Shown here: piece by piece, positions 59,041-64,000 of the stretch
Numbering within the stretch: the first letter of the stretch is position 1
Layout of the letters: every line of letters starts with the position of its first letter
Assembly: GCF_014042365.1 (NCBI RefSeq)
Contig: NZ_JACEZS010000007.1
Coordinates: 124,001-188,000 of the forward strand
Direction of reading: 5' to 3'
Source: Rugamonas fusca
GTDB taxonomy: Bacteria > Pseudomonadota > Gammaproteobacteria > Burkholderiales > Burkholderiaceae_D
DNA length: 64,000 bases
Position numbers and translations under genes: made by a program
Notes under the pieces: model-generated
What the model saw: the letters and a program-made list of their open reading frames with translations, nothing else
What the model was told of the DNA's origin: nothing
Database searches by the model: none

Positions 59041-60433
59041 TTTTCTGGAACAGCGCGTAAAACAATCCATCGTGATCCTGCTCCTGGCCACCCACCGGCA
59101 GCAGCTGACCAGGCGCGTCCAGCCGCGTCGCCCCGTGACGGACGGCGAATGCGGCGGCTTGCGCCTCGGATTCCTGCGGCCACAAGGAGCATGTCACGAA
59201 CAGCAATTTACCACCCGGTGCAAGCATCTGCCAAAGGTTGTCGAGGATTTTGGCCGAAAGTGTTGCAAGTTGGAGGGTGTCGCCCTTGCGCCGCAGCCAG
59301 CGGATATCGGGGTGGCGGCGCACGATGCCGGAAGCCGTGCAGGGCACGTCGGCCAGGATGCGGTCGAACGGGCGGCCATCCCACCAGCTGGCCGACTGGG
59401 CCTCGGCCGCCTGCAGCGTCGCCCGCAATCCCAGCCGCTCCAGGTTCTCGCCCACGCGCGCCAGGCGCTTGGGATCGGCGTCCAGCGCCGTCAGATCAGC
59501 ATCGGCCAGCTCCAGGATGTGGCAAGTCTTGCCGCCGGGCGCGGCGCAGGCATCCAGCACGCGCATGCCGTTCGCCACGTCCAGCAGCGGCGCAGCCAGC
59601 TGGGCGCCCGCGTCCTGTACCGACACCACGCCATCGGCGAAGCCGGGAATCTGGGCCACGGCCACCGGCTTGGCCAGCCGCACGGCGCAGGGGCCGATCT
59701 GGGTGGCGGCCATGCCGGCCGCCTCCAGCGTGGCCAGATACTGGGCCACCGTGGCCTTGCGGGTGTTCACGCGCAAGGTCAGCGGCGGGGCCGTGTCGCC
59801 GGCCGCCAGGATGGCTTGCCATTGCTGGGGCCAGGCCGTCTTGACGGCGTCCAGCCACCACTGCGGGTAATTCCACTGCGCCAGCGGCTGCAGCCGGGCC
59901 GTGTCGAGCAAGGCCTGACGCTCGCGCAGGAAGCGGCGCAACACGGCGTTGACCATGCCTTTGGCGCGCGCCGTATCGGGATGGGCGTCGGCCGCCGTCA
60001 CGGTCTGGTCGACCACGGTGAACGGTTCGTACGGCGCCACGGCGTCGGGCGCCGTCAGCAGGGCCAGCGCGCAGGCCAGCAAGGCCGCCACCAGCGGCTC
60101 GGGCGCCTTGGGCGCCATCAGGCCGATCAGGGCTTCGCTCTGGCCCAGCTGGCGCATGCAGCGGTAGGCGATGTCCTGCATGGCGCCGCGCGCCTGGGGC
60201 GGCGCGTCCTGCTTGGTGAACACGGTGGCCAGCGCCTGCGGCAAGGCCGTGCCGGTGCGCACCTGGGCCACGGCGTGCGCCGCGCCCAGCAGGCTGTAGG
60301 CCAGCGCATCGGGCTTGAGCGCCGTCTGGAAACCGGTCTGCAAGGCCGGTTTCAGGGCGCGCGCGTGGCTGGCGCGCAGCTTGGGCGCCGCCGGGGCGGA
60401 AGACTTCAAGGTGAGCGTCGGACGCTTGTTCAT
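59033..60433 (-). CDS. rsmB: 16S rRNA (cytosine(967)-C(5))-methyltransferase
   Basis: RsmB methylates C967 of 16S rRNA using SAM. The 466-residue protein has an N-terminal NusB-like RNA-binding helical domain and a Rossmann methyltransferase domain with DACAAPGGKTCHILEL (SAM-binding), ADVPCTASGIVRRHPD (the PC motif Cys), and the second catalytic Cys in LLFVTCSLWPQE. It is of normal length. It heads the rsmB-DUF4390-ntrYX cluster. Confidence 0.95.
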   Translation of the reverse strand: MNKRPTLTLKSSAPAAPKLRASHARALKPALQTGFQTALKPDALAYSLLGAAHAVAQVRTGTALPQALATVFTKQDAPPQARGAMQDIAYRCMRQLGQSEALIGLMAPKAPEPLVAALLACALALLTAPDAVAPYEPFTVVDQTVTAADAHPDTARAKGMVNAVLRRFLRERQALLDTARLQPLAQWNYPQWWLDAVKTAWPQQWQAILAAGDTAPPLTLRVNTRKATVAQYLATLEAAGMAATQIGPCAVRLAKPVAVAQIPGFADGVVSVQDAGAQLAAPLLDVANGMRVLDACAAPGGKTCHILELADADLTALDADPKRLARVGENLERLGLRATLQAAEAQSASWWDGRPFDRILADVPCTASGIVRRHPDIRWLRRKGDTLQLATLSAKILDNLWQMLAPGGKLLFVTCSLWPQESEAQAAAFAVRHGATRLDAPGQLLPVGGQEQDHDGLFYALFQKNA

Positions 60434-60735
60434 ATGCTAATTCCAGGTGGGTTCCGCGCGCGATCCAGGGCGGGCCGGCAGCCGCGATCGCGCAGTATAC
60501 AGCAGTGCCCGCAAGATGGGCCATGCGCGCGGCCCCGGTAGCGGGTTGGCACCGATGTTTTTACCGATAGTAGCAGCCCGCGGCCGGGTCGCCCGCTCCG
60601 CAGGCGCGCGCCCGGTCCGCGCGGTGACCCGGCAGCGGCAAACCAGTATAATTACCGCTGTTTGGCCGGTGCCCGTGCGCCGGCCGTTTTCGCTTACGGA
60701 CGTTTCTTTAGCGCGGCCAAGCCGCCATTTCGCAC
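60434..60735. other. 302-bp divergent region between rsmB and argS
   Basis: Apart from the argS promoter near its right side, the region is G+C-rich and holds no gene I can identify. Confidence 0.5.
60624..60652 (+). promoter_or_regulatory. probable argS promoter
   Basis: GTGACC (60624-60629) and a perfect TATAAT (60647-60652) are 17 bases apart. Transcription would begin near 60659, about 75 bases before argS. Confidence 0.6.
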
Positions 60736-62445
60736 ATGCTCGCCCAACAAAAACAAGATATCACCGCCCTGTTCCAGGCCGCCCTCGCTCCCCTGCTCGA
60801 CGGCACCGGCATCGCCGCCAACGTGGTGCTGGAGCGCCCGCGCGACCCGTCGCACGGTGACGTCGCCTGCAACGTCGCCATGCAGCTGGCCAAGCAGCTC
60901 AAGATGAACCCGCGCGAACTGGCCACCAAGGTGGTCGCCGCGCTGCTGGAGAACCCGGCCGGCAAGGGCCTGGTGGAATCGGCCGACATCGCCGGCCCCG
61001 GCTTCATCAACCTGCGCGTGACGGCCGCGTCCAAGCAGGCCGTGGTCAAGACCGTGATCGCGCAAGGCGCCAGCTACGGCATGAGCACGGCCGGCACCGG
61101 CAAGCATGTGATCATCGAATTCGTGTCCGCCAACCCGACCGGCCCGCTGCACGTGGGCCACGGCCGCCAGGCGGCGCTGGGCGACGCGCTGTCGTCGCTG
61201 TTCATTTCGCAAGGCTACCAGGTCACGCGCGAGTTCTATTACAACGACGCCGGCGTGCAGATCCAGACCCTGGCCACCTCGGTGCAGGCGCGCGCGCGCG
61301 GCTTCAAGCCCGGTGACGCGGAATGGCCCGAATCGGCCTACAACGGCGACTACATCCAGGATATCGCCAACGACTTCCTGGCCAAAAAGACCGTGTCGGC
61401 CTCGGACGGCGCGCCCGTCACCGGCTCGGGCGACGTGAACGACATCGAATCGATCCGCGCCTTCGCCGTGACTTACCTGCGCAACGAGCAGGATATCGAC
61501 CTGCAGGCCTTCGGCGTCAAGTTCGACAACTACTACCTCGAATCGTCGCTCTACAAGGATGGCAAGGTCAACGCCGCCGTGGAAGCGCTGGTCAAGTCCG
61601 GCAAGACCTACGAGCAGGAAGGCGCCCTGTGGCTGCGCACCACCGAGTACGGCGACGACAAGGACCGCGTGATGCGCAAGTCCGACGGCACCTACACCTA
61701 CTTCGTGCCCGACGTGGCCTACCACATCGTCAAGTTCCAGCGCGGCTTCACCCAGGCCATCAACGTCCAGGGTTCGGACCACCACGGCACCATCGCGCGC
61801 GTGCGCGCCGGCCTGCAGGCCGTCGGCATGGGCATCCCGCAGGGCTACCCCGACTACGTGCTGCACAAGATGGTCACCGTGATGAAGGGCGGCGAGGAAG
61901 TGAAGATCTCCAAGCGCGCCGGCTCCTACGTGACCGTGCGCGACCTGATCGAATGGTCCGGCGGCGGCGACATCGGCAAGGGCCGCGACGCCGTGCGCTT
62001 CTTCCTCATCTCGCGCAAGGCCGACACGGAATTCGTGTTCGACGTGGACGTGGCGCTCAAGACCTCGGACGAGAATCCCGTGTATTACGTGCAGTACGCC
62101 CACGCGCGCATCTGCCGCATGCTGGAACAGTGGACCGGCGACGAAGCCACGCTGGCCGGCGTCGACCTCTCGCCGCTGACGGCGCCATCGGAAGCGGCCC
62201 TGCTGGCCACGCTGGCGGCCTACCCCGAGGTGCTGGCGCGCGCCCAGGCCGAACTGGGCCCGCACCAGATCGCGTTCTACCTGCGCGACCTGGCCGCCAA
62301 CCTGCACAGCTTCTACTTCGCCGAACGCGTGCTGGTGGACGACGAGGCGCTCAAGCTGGCGCGCCTGGCACTGATGGTGGCTACCCGCCAGGTGCTGCGC
62401 AACGGCCTGGCGCTGATCGGCGTCTCGGCTCCCGACAAAATGTAA
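60736..62445 (+). CDS. argS: arginyl-tRNA synthetase
   Basis: The 569-residue class I synthetase charges tRNA-Arg. The HIGH-type motif is HVGHGRQ within [22 protein letters not shown]. The KMSKS-equivalent region is [16 protein letters not shown], as usual in this enzyme. The C-terminal anticodon-binding helical domain ends [11 protein letters not shown]. It is followed by a SPOR-domain gene and dsbA, an order seen in related species. Confidence 0.97.
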   Translation: MLAQQKQDITALFQAALAPLLDGTGIAANVVLERPRDPSHGDVACNVAMQLAKQLKMNPRELATKVVAALLENPAGKGLVESADIAGPGFINLRVTAASKQAVVKTVIAQGASYGMSTAGTGKHVIIEFVSANPTGPLHVGHGRQAALGDALSSLFISQGYQVTREFYYNDAGVQIQTLATSVQARARGFKPGDAEWPESAYNGDYIQDIANDFLAKKTVSASDGAPVTGSGDVNDIESIRAFAVTYLRNEQDIDLQAFGVKFDNYYLESSLYKDGKVNAAVEALVKSGKTYEQEGALWLRTTEYGDDKDRVMRKSDGTYTYFVPDVAYHIVKFQRGFTQAINVQGSDHHGTIARVRAGLQAVGMGIPQGYPDYVLHKMVTVMKGGEEVKISKRAGSYVTVRDLIEWSGGGDIGKGRDAVRFFLISRKADTEFVFDVDVALKTSDENPVYYVQYAHARICRMLEQWTGDEATLAGVDLSPLTAPSEAALLATLAAYPEVLARAQAELGPHQIAFYLRDLAANLHSFYFAERVLVDDEALKLARLALMVATRQVLRNGLALIGVSAPDKM

Positions 62446-62466
62446 TTGCGAAGGATATCGCGCACA

Positions 62467-63165
62467 ATGAATCACCGCTCCGGTTTTATCCCGCGTCAGC
62501 GCCAGCAAGGCAATTTCCTGATCGGCTTTATCAGCGGCCTGGTGGTCGGCCTGGCGATCGCCGTGGTGGTCGCCCTGATGATCACCAAGGGCGCCACGCC
62601 GTTCACCGACAAGGGCAAGACCGGCAAGGCGGCCGAACCGACGGCCGGCCAGGTGGCTGACCCGAACAAGCCGATGTACGGCAACAAGGACGCGGCCCGC
62701 GAGGCGGCCAAGGATTTCGCGCGCGAGCCTAAACCGCCGGCCGCCGATCCGCTGCAGCAGGCCGTCGACAAGATCCAGGCCGATAGCAATGCCGCGCCCG
62801 CGCCCAAGGCGCCTGCACCGGCGCCGGCCGCACCTGCCGTAGCCGACAAGAGCAAACCCGCCCTGCCCGCCGCGGCAACCGCGCCAGCCGCCGCTGCGGC
62901 ACCCGCTGCTGCCGCCACCGGCGAGGACAAGTACATCTACTATCTGCAGGCGGGCGCCTTCCGCGAACTGGCCGACGCCGAAAGCGCGCGCGCCAAGCTG
63001 GCCCTGCTGGGCTTCGAGGCCAACGTGTCCGACCGCAGCACGGACACGGGTGTGCTGCACCGCGTGCGCCTGGGCCCCTACACCCAGGTCGAGGCGATGA
63101 ACCGGGTACGCAGCAAATTGTCCGAAAACGGCGTCGACGTGGCCGTCGTACGCAATCAAAAATAA
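62467..63165 (+). CDS. SPOR domain protein
   Basis: The 232-residue protein has an N-terminal membrane helix (about residues 16-40, FLIGFISGLVVGLAIAVVVALMI), a Pro/Ala-rich spacer of about 100 residues, and a C-terminal SPOR domain (IYYLQAGAFRELADAESARAKLALLGFEANV ... VRLGPYTQVEAMNRVRSKL). It is the FtsN-like layout: an inner membrane protein whose SPOR domain binds denuded glycan strands at the septum. The start MNHRSG replaces an ATG seven codons upstream. It lies 21 bases after argS. Confidence 0.9.
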   Translation: MNHRSGFIPRQRQQGNFLIGFISGLVVGLAIAVVVALMITKGATPFTDKGKTGKAAEPTAGQVADPNKPMYGNKDAAREAAKDFAREPKPPAADPLQQAVDKIQADSNAAPAPKAPAPAPAAPAVADKSKPALPAAATAPAAAAAPAAAATGEDKYIYYLQAGAFRELADAESARAKLALLGFEANVSDRSTDTGVLHRVRLGPYTQVEAMNRVRSKLSENGVDVAVVRNQK

Positions 63166-63180
63166 ACCACAGGAGTAGCA

Positions 63181-63855
63181 ATGCGATTTCTGAAGCTGAT
63201 TCTGGGCGCGCTGACTTTGAGCGCCATCGCCGTCACCGCCGCCGCCTCGCCCGCCGATCCCAAGGCGGGCGTGGAATACCAGGTGCTGTCCACGCCGCAG
63301 CCGACGGACACGGGCAAGAAAGTGGAAGTGCTGGAGTTCTTCGCCTACTACTGCCCCCATTGCTACGCCTTCGAACCTTCGCTCGAGGCGTGGATCAAGA
63401 AGCAGGGCGACAACATCGTCTTCAAGCGCGTGCACGTGTCGGGCGGCGACAGCGTGTCGCCCCAGCAGAAGCTGTACCTGACGCTGGACGCGATGGGCCT
63501 GATGAACGACCAGATCCACAACAAGATCTTCAACGAGATGCACGTGGCGCACAACCGCTTGAACCGCGACGACCTGGTATTCGACTTCGTGGCCAAGCAA
63601 GGCATCGACCGCCAGAAGTTCACCGACACCTATCGTTCGTTCGGCATCGGCGGCCGCATCCGCCATGTCAATGCGCTGATGGAAGCCTACCATGTGGACT
63701 CGTGGCCGATGGTGGCCATCGACGGCCGCTTCGTCACTTCCCCGTCGCTGGCCGACGCGGGCAGCAAGTCCGCCAATTCGGAAGCCCAGCTGCACGCCGA
63801 AGCGCTGCAGGTGATGGACGCGCTGGTGGCCAAGGCCAAGGCGGAAAAGAAATAA
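63181..63855 (+). CDS. dsbA: thiol:disulfide interchange protein DsbA
   Basis: The 224-residue precursor has a signal peptide cleaved near residue 23 (TAAAS). The catalytic CPHC motif is at C58-C61 in FFAYYCPHCYAFEP. The cis-proline region VDSWPMVAIDGRFVTSP is present. DsbA introduces disulfide bonds into periplasmic proteins. It follows the SPOR gene by 15 bases, with AGGAG before the ATG. Confidence 0.96.
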   Translation: MRFLKLILGALTLSAIAVTAAASPADPKAGVEYQVLSTPQPTDTGKKVEVLEFFAYYCPHCYAFEPSLEAWIKKQGDNIVFKRVHVSGGDSVSPQQKLYLTLDAMGLMNDQIHNKIFNEMHVAHNRLNRDDLVFDFVAKQGIDRQKFTDTYRSFGIGGRIRHVNALMEAYHVDSWPMVAIDGRFVTSPSLADAGSKSANSEAQLHAEALQVMDALVAKAKAEKK

Positions 63856-63895
63856 CGATGGCGGCGACCGGCGCGAACGCGCTCACTTGCTCAGC

Positions 63896-64000
63896 ATGAC
63901 GCCGCAGCGCGTCTTCATCACCGGCGCCTCGAGCGGCATCGGCGCGGCACTGGCCGCGCGCTACGCCGCCGACGGCGCCACCCTTGGCCTGCTGGCGCGC
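63896..64000 (+). CDS. short-chain dehydrogenase/reductase, 5' part
   Basis: The frame begins at ATG 63896 and runs off the window edge with 35 codons visible: MTPQRVFITGASSGIGAALA then RYAADGATLGLLAR. The TGASSGIG NAD(P)-binding motif is exact. It starts 40 bases after dsbA. The substrate cannot be judged from this fragment. Confidence 0.8.
   Translation, partial: MTPQRVFITGASSGIGAALAARYAADGATLGLLAR

Noticed and set aside
60694..63795. Reverse-strand frame opposite argS, SPOR and dsbA genes
   Set aside because: It spans three well-recognised forward genes and has a shadow-type composition.

Overview
The window is high-G+C bacterial chromosome with dense, mostly intact genes. Gene content and order point to a betaproteobacterium of the Burkholderiales, most likely family Oxalobacteraceae (Janthinobacterium/Duganella/Massilia type). 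The supports are the dusB-fis-purH-ruvCAB order, tyrS divergent from an M23 peptidase followed by anmK and erpA, the rplM-rpsI-argC series, smg-dprA-LysM divergent from def-fmt, rsmB-DUF4390-ntrY-ntrX, and a DUF3567 protein, a small family typical of this class. The genus is inference from gene content; no rRNA is present.

Layout. 1-5.5 kb: a small ABM-fold monooxygenase, a DUF4382 lipoprotein, valS, a perfect 27-bp-arm palindrome and a DUF2147 exported protein. 5.5-8.75 kb: a complete reverse-strand pqqABCDE operon including the 24-residue PqqA precursor. 8.9-15 kb: reverse-strand DNA repair, purine and tRNA-modification genes (DUF188, ruvB, ruvA, ruvC, purH, fis, dusB). 15-18.1 kb: tyrS-dtd-PEBP-phosphatase. 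18.3-24 kb: M23 peptidase and anmK (cell wall recycling), erpA, bactofilin, argC, rpsI, rplM. 24.4-27.9 kb: chemoreceptor, OsmC protein, coq7 and an orphan gene. 28-34.7 kb: a NatA/NatB ABC exporter, then a second ABC ATPase paired with a 1191-residue permease fused to an M1 aminopeptidase domain.

34.7-37.1 kb holds the most unusual region: an outer-membrane protein with an N-terminal monohaem CxxCH motif (Cyc2-like cytochrome-porin) followed by a Tat-exported high-potential iron-sulfur protein. This pairing resembles electron-transfer modules of iron oxidisers, but the substrate here is unknown. 37.2-44.7 kb is housekeeping (topB, smg, dprA, LysM, def, fmt). 44.8-46.9 kb is accessory: a LysR regulator, a lower-G+C BrnT/BrnA toxin-antitoxin pair, and an isochorismatase-fold hydrolase behind paired operator-like repeats. 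47.1-50.9 kb is metH, overlapped at its 3' end by a convergent gene of unknown function.

51-64 kb: a two-SPW-motif membrane protein, a degenerate EAL/HDOD protein, a class II amidotransferase, DUF3567, a COG0523-like remnant lacking its Walker lysine, an NtrY kinase with an NtrX-like regulator that has lost the AAA+ domain, DUF4390, rsmB, argS, a SPOR protein, dsbA and the start of a short-chain dehydrogenase. I saw no CRISPR array, rRNA, insertion sequence, prophage or convincing tRNA gene, but tRNAs were searched for only by eye.
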